Positions 56,402 through 64,000 are shown, numbered from the stretch's first letter. The stretch: DNA of 64,000 nt from Pseudotabrizicola sediminis (GCF_004745575.1 NZ_RPEM01000004.1:246129-310128); one strand, 5' to 3'. The notes: generated by a model not told the origin, from the letters alone. Translations and numbers: made by a program.

Positions 56402-56892
56402 AATCTGTGTGCGCGCGCAGATACCTTTGCGGCGCACTGGCCGCAAAAGTGGATGCGCTGTGCGTTGGGCCCGGGACCGAGGTGGATGTGTCCGTCGGGC
56501 TGATGATGAGCACCGCCGCGATTGACAAGATCAACGTGCACTTGGCCGATGCCCTTGCAAAAGCCGCCACCCGCGTCACAAAAACCCGCAGACTGCCGGC
56601 GCAATATGGCGATCCCGTGGTTTTGACAGGCGCATAACCCGACACGCGTCTGGTAGCGGAAAACCTTTGGGCCAGTAGCTCCGATCTTTCACTTTAAAGC
56701 CGAGGCAGAATCGCTGGCACTGGCGGATGGCACGCCCTTTCGACTCGCCGCCTGTTTCTACACGGGCGACATGGCCCGTGTCTTCCGCTTGGGCGAAGCA
56801 CTGGAATTCGGAATGGTGGGCCTGAACATCCGTGCGCTCGACCATGAAGTTTCGACCTTTGGCGGCACAAAGGCCTCGGGTCTCGGACGTGC
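56402..56892 (+). pseudogene. Remnant of a succinate-semialdehyde-type aldehyde dehydrogenase
   Basis: Reading rightwards from 56402 gives VCARR, LAAKVDALCVGPGTEV, HLADALAKAA and PVVLTGA, then a stop at 56635-56637, then PDTRLVAE in the same frame. After a one-base shift near 56661 it continues TFGPVAPIFHFKAEAESLAL, TPFRLAACFYTGDMARVF, ALEFGMVGLN and FGGTKASGLGRAP. This is the C-terminal half of a GabD-like aldehyde dehydrogenase. The N-terminal half with the catalytic Cys and the last 20 or so residues are missing. One stop and one frameshift show that it is dead. Confidence 0.88.
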
Positions 56893-57110
56893 CCCACCAG
56901 CGCGCCAGATCGGTCAGCCGCCGTTCATAGGTGTTCCGCGTGACCCCCATACCGTCCGTGATCGCGGTGATGCCGACGAAATTCAGCGCGCGCCACACCC
57001 GCCCGGCGCGCAATGCTGTTACCGGGCAGGTTGTCGGCCAGCGACATCATGTTGCCCCAGACGGTCGGGTCATTGGTCATCTGTTCACGCCGGAACGACC
57101 GGCGCGGGCC

Positions 57111-57236
57111 TCAGCGCGGGCTCTTGCGCGGGGCCAGGGCCACCAGAAAAGTGCCAATAACCTCCACCGATCCTGTCGTGGTCTTGCCCGCGCCGTTCGG
57201 CCCAATAATACTTGCGGTAGGCAATTCGGCCTGAGC
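57111..57236 (-). pseudogene. Remnant of an ABC transporter ATPase
   Basis: On the minus strand the frame reads ASIIGPNGAGKTTT (Walker A, about 57213-57172), directly followed by GSVEVIGTFLVALAP and a stop. In intact ATPases 15-20 residues separate the Walker A from the GxVxxxG strand, so an internal deletion seems to have joined them. No signature or Walker B motif follows. Confidence 0.6.
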
Positions 57237-57529
57237 ACTTGATGAAGGAACCACAGTAAGACCGGAGTTTGACCGAGGGTCCGGCTTTCTGAAAAGGGTG
57301 GACAGCGCATCTGTTGTCAGTGGCCTCGGAAGGGTTGAGATCCGCCCTGGAAAGCGGGGCGACAACAGGCAAAGAGCCAGACACCACGATGGCGCGGGCC
57401 TCAGGCTATCGTGCAAGCGCCATTTCGGCAAGACGCCAGCCGTCGACCGGCGATTTTCGTCTCTGAATATCGTCCTGAAACTGATCGCAAGCGTATGAGA
57501 TATATTACGATATTGGTTGCGAGCCACGG

Positions 57530-57745
57530 GACCCACAACCCTGAATCTAGCAAAAGGCGTCTGGCAGCAGCGGTTCGATCCGCGGATTGAGGAAAGCCCC
57601 GATCTGCGGGCGCTGGTGCTGCCGTGCCGCTCGCGGGATGCAGGGAACACGATCCTCGGGAAACGCTTCCCCGGCGGCCAGCTGATCCTGGCCGGCGCGA
57701 ATTGCGCCGCTGGCCTGCGATCGATGCCAGCGCGCTCGGCGATCA
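57530..57745 (+). pseudogene. Remnant of a phage terminase large subunit (GpA type)
   Basis: The plus-strand frame 57517-57798 contains TLNLAKGVWQQRFDPRIEES, PDLRAL, RSRDAGNTILGKRFPGGQL and ILAGANCAAGLRSMPAR. These are consecutive motifs of the ATPase domain of lambda-type GpA terminases. The frame loses likeness after SMPAR, where the next family motif (DEVD) is missing, and nothing phage-like flanks it. It is a relic of a prophage or of a gene-transfer event. Confidence 0.8.
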
Positions 57746-57852
57746 GACGGAAATCAGATCGTCCGAAGATCGCCAAACCGCTCGTTCTTTCTCGTTGAAA
57801 AGTGACAGCGGTGACGGATGGATTTCACGCTCCGCTGCGCTAGCTTCGCTTA

Positions 57853-58245
57853 ATGAAAAACAGTCCAAAAACCTCGGTCCTCTTCAATGCAAACTGCCCG
57901 GTCTGTAACTTCGAGATACAGCACTACGCGCAGTACGCAGTCGCCAACGACCTGCCGATCCGGTTCGACGATCTGAACTCGGGCGCGCGGGACCAATGGG
58001 GCTTGGATGCCGATACCGCCGCTCGGCGCCTTTATGTGCTGCATGAGGGCAGGCTGACATCGGGGATTCCGGCGTTTCTGGTGCTATGGGCACAAATGCC
58101 GAGGTATCGCTGGCTGGCACGGGTCGTAGGGTTGCCGGGTATCCGGCAGGTCGCATCGGCCGCCTATGACTATGTCCTTGCCCCGGTGATTTATCGGTGG
58201 CACCTGCGTCGGCTGCGCAAGCAAACCGCCGGCGTTCCGCACTGA
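57853..58245 (+). CDS. DUF393 (DCC-type thiol-disulfide) protein
   Basis: The 130-residue protein opens VLFNANCPVCNFEIQHYAQYA; CPVC is the redox-type pair of DUF393/DCC proteins. A second region (RRLYVLHEGRLTSGIPAFLVLWAQMPRYRWLARVVGLPGIRQVASAAYDYVLAPVIYRW) is also typical. The family is thought to have thioredoxin-like function; substrates are not known. The ATG at 57853 has no clear ribosome site. It is the first gene of a seven-gene unit with an ABC1 kinase and the photolyase-like gene. Confidence 0.85.
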   Translation: MKNSPKTSVLFNANCPVCNFEIQHYAQYAVANDLPIRFDDLNSGARDQWGLDADTAARRLYVLHEGRLTSGIPAFLVLWAQMPRYRWLARVVGLPGIRQVASAAYDYVLAPVIYRWHLRRLRKQTAGVPH

Positions 58246-58258
58246 CAGGAGAGGCACC

Positions 58259-59593
58259 TTGTCCGAAGATAATGATGGCGTTGCGGTGCCCACGGGGCGC
58301 ACGGCGCGGCTTTTGCGGTTTGGCGGCATGGCTACAGGTATTGCAGGCAGTGTTGCGGCAGGGGGGCTGCGCGCTCTGGCCAGCGGCAAACGTCCCGATA
58401 TGGCGCAGCTGCTGCTGACTCCGACCAACACATTGCGGTTGACGGACGGGCTGTCGCATCTGCGGGGAGCAGCGCTGAAGCTGGGGCAGATGCTATCGAT
58501 GGATACCGGGCTGGTGCTGCCCGATGAGTTGACGGCAATTCTGGGCCGAATGCGCGATGACGCCCGCCACATGCCGCCCAAACAGCTGCAATCCGTGCTG
58601 AACACCGAATGGGGCACAGGCTGGTATGGCCGCTTTGCCCGCTTTGACGTGCGCCCCTTTGCCGCCGCATCGATCGGGCAAGTGCACCGGGCGGTGATGC
58701 GCGATGGCCGCGATCTTGCGATCAAGGTGCAGTACCCTGGCGTGCGGGCCAGCATCGACAGCGATGTCGACAACGTGGCCGCGTTGATGCGGATGCCGGG
58801 GCTTTTGCCGCGCGGAATGGATATTCGCCCCCTGTTAACCGAGGCAAAGCGCCAGTTGCACGCCGAGGCCGATTATCTGGCCGAGGCGCAACACCTGGCG
58901 CGGTTTGGCGCCCTGCTCAAGGGGTCTGACATCTTTGCCCTGCCAGAGTTGCATGCGGATCTTTGCACGCCGCAGGTTATTGCAATGGGGTTTATGGACA
59001 GCGTCCCGCTGGACAGCCTGGTCGATGCGCCGCAAGTGGAGCGCGACCGGGTGGCTACAGCCCTGATCGGCCTTGTCTTGCGGGAGCTTTTCCAGTTCGG
59101 CGCAATGCAGACCGACCCCAATCTTGCCAACTACCGCTATGACCCCAAGACCGGACGTGTCGTTCTGCTGGATTTCGGTGCCGTGCAGCCCATCGCCCCG
59201 GGCCTTGCCGACGATTTCCGCGCGCTGGCACGGGTGGCGTTGAACGGTGGAGATGTCCAAACACGCGAGGCCATGCTGCGCATCGGCTATTTCGGCCCAA
59301 CCACTGCGCCGCACCATCAAGACCTGATCCAGGCGATGTTCACCACCGCGATGGCGCCGCTGCGGCAAGACGGCCCATTTGACTTTGGTAGCAGTGATCT
59401 GTTGGAACGCCTCCGCGACATGGGCCTTGCCATCGGCAACGACCGCGAGCTTGCGCATGTCCCCCCCGCCGCCACGCTGTTCTTGCACCGCAAGATCGGC
59501 GGGATGTATCTGATGGCGGCAAAACTGCGGGCGCGCATCGCCTTGCGCCCGATGGTTGAGGCGTATTGCGGCAAGACCGCCGCGCCCACTTGA
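58259..59593 (+). CDS. ABC1/UbiB-family atypical kinase
   Basis: The 444-residue protein shows the ABC1 (ADCK/UbiB) signature: the KxGQ motif in ALKLGQMLSMD, AAASIGQVHRAVM (Ala-rich loop), LAIKVQYPGV (catalytic Lys), EADYLAEAQHL, DPNLANYRYD (in place of the usual DPHPGN) and VVLLDFGAVQ (metal-binding DFG). Relatives support ubiquinone synthesis. The start is a TTG at 58259 preceded by AGGAGAGG. It has no clear C-terminal membrane pair, unlike E. coli UbiB. The genome probably has a separate ubiB, since this one lies in a specialised operon; that is inference. Confidence 0.88.
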   Translation: MSEDNDGVAVPTGRTARLLRFGGMATGIAGSVAAGGLRALASGKRPDMAQLLLTPTNTLRLTDGLSHLRGAALKLGQMLSMDTGLVLPDELTAILGRMRDDARHMPPKQLQSVLNTEWGTGWYGRFARFDVRPFAAASIGQVHRAVMRDGRDLAIKVQYPGVRASIDSDVDNVAALMRMPGLLPRGMDIRPLLTEAKRQLHAEADYLAEAQHLARFGALLKGSDIFALPELHADLCTPQVIAMGFMDSVPLDSLVDAPQVERDRVATALIGLVLRELFQFGAMQTDPNLANYRYDPKTGRVVLLDFGAVQPIAPGLADDFRALARVALNGGDVQTREAMLRIGYFGPTTAPHHQDLIQAMFTTAMAPLRQDGPFDFGSSDLLERLRDMGLAIGNDRELAHVPPAATLFLHRKIGGMYLMAAKLRARIALRPMVEAYCGKTAAPT

Positions 59594-59634
59594 AACGCCA
59601 ATGGCCGGCATCAGTTTTTCCCTAAGCAAAAAAG

Positions 59635-60861
59635 ATGAGCCCGATGACAGACTGGACCGCGACCCGCGCCGAGGGTGACAAGATACTCGCAGCATTTACC
59701 CCCCGCATGGGGCGGCGTTATGCCAATGGCCGCAATACCGATAACGGGCCCGGCGCGCACAAGGCGGTCTCGGTGCTGTCGCCCTATATCCGGCGCAGGC
59801 TGGTGTTGGAAGCTGATGCCGTCGCAGCAGCCATCGCCGCGCATGGGCCGGAAGATGCCGAGAAATTCGTGCAAGAGGTGATCTGGCGCGGCTACTTCAA
59901 AGGCTGGCTCGAGCGCCGCCCACAGGTTTGGGACAGCTACTGCACCGGGCTGGAGGCTGACCTTGCCGCGCTTGACCGTGACCGCCGCCTGCGCCGCGAC
60001 GTGGATCGGGCAATCAACGGCCAGACCGGGCTGGAGTGTTTCGATGCATGGGCGACCGAACTGGTCGATACCGGCTATCTGCACAACCACGCGCGGATGT
60101 GGTTCGCCTCGATCTGGACTTTCACGCTGGGGCTGCCCTGGCGGCTGGGGGCGGATTTCTTTTACCGCCACCTTCTGGACGGCGATGCCGCGTCGAACAC
60201 GCTTGGCTGGCGCTGGGTCGCGGGTCTGCATACCCGGGGCAAACCTTATCCGGCCGACGCGCAGAACATCGTCACCTTCACCAACGGCCGCTTTGCCCCG
60301 CGCCAAAGCGATCTGGCCGAAGTGACCCAGGGGCTTGAAGCGTCAGAGCCTGATGGCCTCCCGACCGTGATGCCGCTGCGCGCGATCACCATGCCGCTAC
60401 CCGGTCGCCCGACCGCCCTGCTGATCACCGATGAAGATTGCCGCGTCGAAGATTTCGATCTGGCTGCCTACGACATCCGCACGGTGGCTACCCTGACGGC
60501 CAGCCATTTGCGATCGCCCCTGCCGGTGTCCGATCTGGTGCAGCGGTTTGAGGCAGACGCGTTGGCTGACGCCGCCAAGCGATCCGGCTTTGCCGCGACC
60601 GCAATGCGCGCGGATGATCCGGCAAGTCTGGCCAAATGGGCAGCAGTCGCCGGGGCCACGCAGATTGCCACGCCCTACATCACGCGTGGCCCTTTGCGCG
60701 ACTGGCTGGTTGAGGCCGCCCCGGCATTGGAAAAAGCGGGCATCACCCTGTGCGAGTGGCGGCGTGACTGGGACACAGCGATCTGGCCCCACGCCACTGC
60801 CGGGTTCTTCAAGGTCAAACAGAACATCCCACGCATTCTTGAAAGTGCGCTGCCCATATGA
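59635..60861 (+). CDS. Photolyase-like FAD-binding protein with reversed domain order
   Basis: The 408-residue protein begins with what is normally the C-terminal FAD domain of DNA photolyases: EEVIWRGYFKGWLERR-type helix near 80-95, then YLHNHARMWFASIWTF (149-163), DGDAASNTLGWRWVAGLHTR (182-201) and KPY. The usual N-terminal alpha/beta antenna domain is missing there. Instead residues about 255-408 form an alpha/beta-like part (ALLITDEDCRVEDFDL; ITLCEWRRDWDTAIWPHATAGFFKVKQNIP). The domain order therefore seems permuted. Start ATG at 59635 or 59644. It overlaps the next gene (ATGA). Whether it repairs DNA, senses light or acts on a quinone-like molecule is open. Confidence 0.82.
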   Translation: MSPMTDWTATRAEGDKILAAFTPRMGRRYANGRNTDNGPGAHKAVSVLSPYIRRRLVLEADAVAAAIAAHGPEDAEKFVQEVIWRGYFKGWLERRPQVWDSYCTGLEADLAALDRDRRLRRDVDRAINGQTGLECFDAWATELVDTGYLHNHARMWFASIWTFTLGLPWRLGADFFYRHLLDGDAASNTLGWRWVAGLHTRGKPYPADAQNIVTFTNGRFAPRQSDLAEVTQGLEASEPDGLPTVMPLRAITMPLPGRPTALLITDEDCRVEDFDLAAYDIRTVATLTASHLRSPLPVSDLVQRFEADALADAAKRSGFAATAMRADDPASLAKWAAVAGATQIATPYITRGPLRDWLVEAAPALEKAGITLCEWRRDWDTAIWPHATAGFFKVKQNIPRILESALPI

Positions 60862-61691
60862 CTCTGCCTCGCATTATCTTGGCCGACCCCCGCGTCGCCC
60901 GGCTGGTCACCTTGATCCGCGCAGCCCTCGGCGCGCCTGCCGGTACCGGGCGGATCGCTCTCGCGCTTGGCCTTGGGGTGCTGTGCCATACGCTGTTTGC
61001 GGCGGGTGTGCTGGCAATGATCGTAGCGATGTTCTTTGGTCTGAGCGAAGGTATGGGCACCGTGCCCTGGCCATGGGCGGCACTGGCCAATGCCGCCCTG
61101 ATCGTGCAGTTTCCGGTGGCCCATTCGTTGCTTTTGACCGGCCCCGGCGGGCGCTTGATGGCCCGGATGATCCCCGGCCCGCATGGCCAGACGCTGGCCA
61201 CCACCACCTATGCCATCATCGCTTCGGCCCAGCTTCTGGCGCTGTTTGCGCTGTGGACACCGTCGGGCATCGTTTTCTGGCGTGCCGAGGGAGTAATATT
61301 CTGGGCGATCACCGCCGCCTATGGTGCAAGCTGGCTGATCCTGTTGAAAGCCAGCTTCGACGCTGGAGCCGAGGTTCAGTCCGGTGCGTTGGGGTGGATG
61401 TCGCTCATGGCGCGCATCCGGCCGGTGTTTCCCGATATGCCGACCCAGGGGATGTTCCGGCTGATCCGGCAGCCGATCTATGTGGCCTTTGCCCTGACGC
61501 TGTGGACCGTGCCGGTCTGGACGCCGGATCAGTTGGTGCTGGCCGTCAGCTTCACCGCCTATTGCCTGCTTGCCCCGCGCCTGAAGGAACGCCGCTTTGC
61601 CGCCCGCTACGGTGACCGCTTCGCGCAGTATCGCGCTGACGTGCCTTATGCCCTGCCCCGCTTGTCCAAGGACCGCCCCGATGCGCAATGA
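60858..61691 (+). CDS. Membrane methyltransferase-like protein (ICMT/NnrU type)
   Basis: The 277-residue protein has about seven helices. Its C-terminal segment (GMFRLIRQPIYVAFALTLW, then LAPRLKERRFAARYGDRFAQYRADVPYALP) has the RxPxYxG-like and ERxxxxxYGxxYxxYxxxVPxxxP pattern of isoprenylcysteine and phospholipid methyltransferases, including MddA- and NnrU-type proteins. It probably methylates a hydrophobic substrate with S-adenosylmethionine. Starts overlap those of both neighbours. Confidence 0.8.
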   Translation: MTLPRIILADPRVARLVTLIRAALGAPAGTGRIALALGLGVLCHTLFAAGVLAMIVAMFFGLSEGMGTVPWPWAALANAALIVQFPVAHSLLLTGPGGRLMARMIPGPHGQTLATTTYAIIASAQLLALFALWTPSGIVFWRAEGVIFWAITAAYGASWLILLKASFDAGAEVQSGALGWMSLMARIRPVFPDMPTQGMFRLIRQPIYVAFALTLWTVPVWTPDQLVLAVSFTAYCLLAPRLKERRFAARYGDRFAQYRADVPYALPRLSKDRPDAQ

Positions 61692-62397
61692 CCTGACGAT
61701 CTACGACCGCGTCGCCGACCGCTGGTGGTCGGACGACATCCGCTGGGTCCGCACGTTGAAAAACCTTGTACCGGGGCGGCTGGCCTGGTTTGACCGCCAG
61801 ATCGACTGGGCGGGCAAAACTGTTCTCGACCTTGGCTGTGCCGGGGGCTTCATGGCCGAGGCCCTTGCGCAGCGGGGCGCTGACGTTACCGGCATCGACC
61901 CCGCCGCCGGGGCGATCGACGCCGCCCGCGCCCATGCCCGCCAAGGCGGCCTGCGCATCGGGTATGATGTGGGTGTGGGTGAGGCCCTGCCCTACGACAG
62001 TGCCAGCTTTGACGCCGTGGTTTGTGTAGATGTGCTGGAACATGTGGCCGATCTGAACAAGGTTCTGGCCGAGGTCGCACGCACCCTGCGCCCCGGGGGG
62101 CTGTTTCTGTTCGACACCATCAATCGCAACCTGCTGGCCCGGCTGGCCACGATCACCATGGCAGAGGATGTGCTGCGCCTGTTGCCGCGCGGCACGCATG
62201 ACCCTGCCATGTTCATCAAGCCCGCCGAATTGCGCGCAGCACTGCAGGGGGCGGGCTTGGTGCCGGGTGCGGTCACCGGCCTGGGGCCCCGTGGGATCAA
62301 CCGTCGGTTAGATTTGACCTTTGGCCCCCTGCCCCTGACTGCCGTGCTCTACATGGGGATCGCGCGGAAACCCGCTGCCGTGAAGGCCGCCACATGA
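61681..62397 (+). CDS. Class I SAM-dependent methyltransferase, UbiG-like
   Basis: The 238-residue enzyme has the nucleotide-binding motif TVLDLGCAGGFMAEALAQRGADVTGIDPA, then VCVDVLEHVADLNKVLAEVARTLRPGGLFLFDTINRN, as in UbiG O-methyltransferases (LDVGCGGG..., ...EML EHV...). FIKPAELRAALQGAGL and GINRRLDLT are also UbiG-like. The start ATG at 61681 overlaps the previous gene by 11 bases. UbiG methylates a hydroxyl group of ubiquinone precursors; here the substrate may be a related compound. Confidence 0.85.
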   Translation: MRNDLTIYDRVADRWWSDDIRWVRTLKNLVPGRLAWFDRQIDWAGKTVLDLGCAGGFMAEALAQRGADVTGIDPAAGAIDAARAHARQGGLRIGYDVGVGEALPYDSASFDAVVCVDVLEHVADLNKVLAEVARTLRPGGLFLFDTINRNLLARLATITMAEDVLRLLPRGTHDPAMFIKPAELRAALQGAGLVPGAVTGLGPRGINRRLDLTFGPLPLTAVLYMGIARKPAAVKAAT

Positions 62398-62867
62398 ACG
62401 ACCTTCCGCGCGAGAACGTCCAGGCCTACCCGCGCCCCCCGGCGCTGGAACCGGTGCCGCAGCGGATCATCCTCCGGCTTGGCGGCACTCTCGTCGCTGA
62501 AACCACACGCGCCCTGCGGGTGCTGGAAACGCACCACGCGCCGACCTACTACCTTCCATTGCAGGACATCCTCGCCACCCTGCGCCCGGCTCAAGGCAGC
62601 AGTTACTGTGAGTGGAAGGGGGCTGCACGCTATTTCGATGTGCTGGCCGGGTCGGCAACAGCGCAGCGCGCCGCCTGGGCATATGACCAACCCACTGCCC
62701 GATTTGCGGCACTTGCTGCCCATGTGGCCTTTTATGCAGCCCTGATGGACGAGGCCTGGGTCGGCGATCTGCGCGTCATCCCGCAGCCAGGCAACTTTTA
62801 CGGCGGCTGGGTCACGCCAAATCTGGAGGGGCAGATCAAGGGTGCGCCCGGAACGCAGCACTGGTAA
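62394..62867 (+). CDS. DUF427 domain protein
   Basis: The 157-residue protein shows the DUF427 pattern: IILRLGGTLVAETTRALRVLETHHAPTYYLPLQDI, CEWKGAARYFDV (conserved CxWKG), AAWAYDQPTARFAALAAHVAFYA and the C-terminal PNFYGGW-type end (GNFYGGWVTPNLEGQIKG). DUF427 is a beta-rich fold of unknown biochemical role. Its ATG overlaps the previous stop (ATGA). Confidence 0.9.
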   Translation: MNDLPRENVQAYPRPPALEPVPQRIILRLGGTLVAETTRALRVLETHHAPTYYLPLQDILATLRPAQGSSYCEWKGAARYFDVLAGSATAQRAAWAYDQPTARFAALAAHVAFYAALMDEAWVGDLRVIPQPGNFYGGWVTPNLEGQIKGAPGTQHW

Positions 62868-62900
62868 CATGCTCTGTACAAGATCGGCCTGGAGGCCATG

Positions 62901-63479
62901 ATGTCATCACGCGGTCTGATCCCACTCTTGACGGCGGTGGCCTTGGTGTGTTCGGGCCTGCCGCCCGTTATGGCCGAAACGCCGCCCGCGCAAAGCGCGA
63001 TGATCGAGGATTTCAAGATGGAGCCTGAAACCCGCTGGCGGTTTTTCACCGATCAGGTGATGGGGGGCGTGTCTACCGGAGGCGTCGACTTCGCCACAGA
63101 GGACGGCCACGCCTTTGCGCGGATGACGGGTCGCGTCAGCACGGCCAACAGGGGAGGGTTCATCCAGATGCGGCTGGACCTTGCCACCCGGCTGCCCGAA
63201 GGTACAACCGGCGTGCGGCTGATGGTGCGCGGCAATAACCAGCGCTATTTCGTGCACCTGCGCACCGGCGGCACGCTGTTGCCGTGGCAGTATTATCAGG
63301 CAGGGTTCGAGGTGAGCCAAAGTTGGGCCGAAGTGCGCCTGCCATTGGAATCCTTCGCGGCTTCTGGCGCGTTGTTGCGCAGTGCGCCCCGGCCCAGCAG
63401 TCTGGCTTCAGTCGCCATTGTGGCCTATGGCCGCGACCACGATGCCCGGATCGATGTCCGGGAAGTGGGGTTTTACTGA
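62901..63479 (+). CDS. CIA30-family exported protein
   Basis: The 192-residue protein has a signal peptide (LIPLLTAVALVCSGLPPVMAE) and then a CIA30 (NDUFAF1) beta-sandwich: WRFFTDQVMGGVSTGGV, TGRVSTANRGGFIQMRLDL, GVRLMVRGNNQRYFVHLRT and WAEVRLPLESF. GGAGG lies 5 bases before the ATG at 62901 and 2 before the ATG at 62898; I favour the former. CIA30 domains bind carbohydrates or assist complex assembly in mitochondria. Here it would be periplasmic. It is the last gene of the photolyase-like operon. Confidence 0.85.
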   Translation: MSSRGLIPLLTAVALVCSGLPPVMAETPPAQSAMIEDFKMEPETRWRFFTDQVMGGVSTGGVDFATEDGHAFARMTGRVSTANRGGFIQMRLDLATRLPEGTTGVRLMVRGNNQRYFVHLRTGGTLLPWQYYQAGFEVSQSWAEVRLPLESFAASGALLRSAPRPSSLASVAIVAYGRDHDARIDVREVGFY

Positions 63480-63554
63480 CCCGGACGGAGAAGGCACCGT
63501 TGCATCCGCATATGGCACCAACCGCCATCCGGACGTTCAAATGCACGGGCTCCC

Positions 63555-63959
63555 TCACGTCAAACCCATCGTAAGGAACCGTGTCATCGCCAAGCCTGCC
63601 AGAGCGATATGGACCAACTTGATCGCAACAGACTGTCCGTGCAGCCATCTGAAACGGGCCTTTTCGCCTGCGTCTGTTGCCCGGTTGATGGCGGGCATCA
63701 ACAGCTGGCGGGAGGGAAGCGTTGTCACCGCAATCGGCGCAAGTAGCCCAGCGGCGACCGCGTCGTGGGCCCAGACAAGCCCCGCCGCTGTGGCGGCGCT
63801 CAGCGTCACAAACATGTAGAAATGAGGGAAGGCCCGACGGATCGTAGGGCCCGCGACATTGACGGGCAGCGCCATGAACAAAAAGGCTGCAAAATCGCAT
63901 GAGCACAGCACCATGCCGCCGTAAAGCAGCGAGGTCGCAAGAAGAGCGGGTACGAGCAT
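63555..63959 (-). CDS. Small four-helix membrane protein (DUF4149-like)
   Basis: The 134-residue protein has four helices (VPALLATSLLYGGMVLCSCDFAAFLFMALP; FPHFYMFVTLSAATAAGLVW; AVAAGLLAPIAVTTLPSRQLLMPAIN; LVHIALAGLAMTRFL). LMPAINRATD and the spacing of helices recall DUF4149/TMEM205-like proteins. I use the ATG at 63959; a TTG at 63980 is possible. It is convergent with the CIA30-family gene. Confidence 0.75.
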   Translation of the reverse strand: MLVPALLATSLLYGGMVLCSCDFAAFLFMALPVNVAGPTIRRAFPHFYMFVTLSAATAAGLVWAHDAVAAGLLAPIAVTTLPSRQLLMPAINRATDAGEKARFRWLHGQSVAIKLVHIALAGLAMTRFLTMGLT

Positions 63960-64000
63960 CGGCGTTGTTGCGCAACTCAAGCTTGAAGCGTGACTGGCCC

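Noticed and set aside
56885..57080. Minus-strand pieces reading NMMSLADNLPGN and VWRALNFVGITAITDGMGVT, then TRNTYERRLTDLARWW, as an integrase or other gene remnant
   Set aside because: The second piece loosely recalls a recombinase core-binding helix, but no catalytic motif or flanking likeness supports it. Origin left open.

Overview
The window is GC-rich, densely packed DNA from an alphaproteobacterium, most likely a member of the Rhodobacteraceae. This placement rests on gene content read from the sequence: an opgG-opgI-opgH-opgC order as described in Rhodobacter sphaeroides, a TakP-type 2-oxo-acid TRAP receptor, a monomeric NADP isocitrate dehydrogenase, several TRAP systems, and many ATGA/GTGA start-stop overlaps. 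No rRNA, tRNA, CRISPR array or intact insertion sequence was seen.

Layout. (1) 1-3764: osmoregulated periplasmic glucan operon, opgG entering from the left edge. (2) 3888-6002: quorum-sensing block, XRE regulator, LuxR and a LuxI synthase with a long C-terminal tail. (3) 6082-17095: catabolic and uptake block with a 5'-truncated SDR, a ketopantoate-reductase-like enzyme, an oxalate-CoA-ligase-like enzyme, an Ldh-family dehydrogenase, an SsuABC/TauABC-like ABC importer, two fumarylacetoacetate-hydrolase (FAH) enzymes, and two divergent GntR regulators with visible inverted repeats. (4) 17197-23357: icd, takP, and convergent takQ-takM-like permease genes. (5) 23829-30022: signalling and stress block (FixJ-type regulator, HWE kinase, PRC-barrel, YciF-like, DUF2934, DUF1622, TreZ). 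Four of these genes have upstream sequences resembling EcfG (general stress response) promoters. (6) 30086-33746: PaoABC-like molybdenum aldehyde oxidoreductase. (7) 34031-42012: PQQ glucose dehydrogenase and an alternative cytochrome c oxidase cluster with a fused subunit I-III. (8) 42052-50837: DMT transporter, then a TRAP, FAH, GntR, DenD-like and IlvD/XylD-like sugar-acid pathway. (9) 50928-56344: a four-gene signalling operon with a LOV-like hybrid kinase, a Cys-free periplasmic SUOX-fold protein, a membrane hybrid kinase with Hpt, and a small coupled ORF. (10) 56402-57800: gene graveyard (aldehyde dehydrogenase, ABC ATPase and phage terminase remnants). (11) 57853-63479: seven tightly packed genes around a photolyase-like protein whose two domains are in reversed order, then a small membrane protein at the right edge.

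How the parts work together. Sugar and sugar-acid oxidation (gcd, IlvD/DenD/FAH) and aldehyde oxidation feed a respiratory chain that includes the extra oxidase. TRAP and ABC systems supply organic acids under local GntR control. The strongest candidates for undescribed biology are the domain-swapped photolyase/ABC1/methyltransferase operon at 57.9-63.5 kb and the LOV plus periplasmic-sensor phosphorelay at 50.9-56.3 kb. All functional statements come from reading motifs and recalled families; no database search was run.
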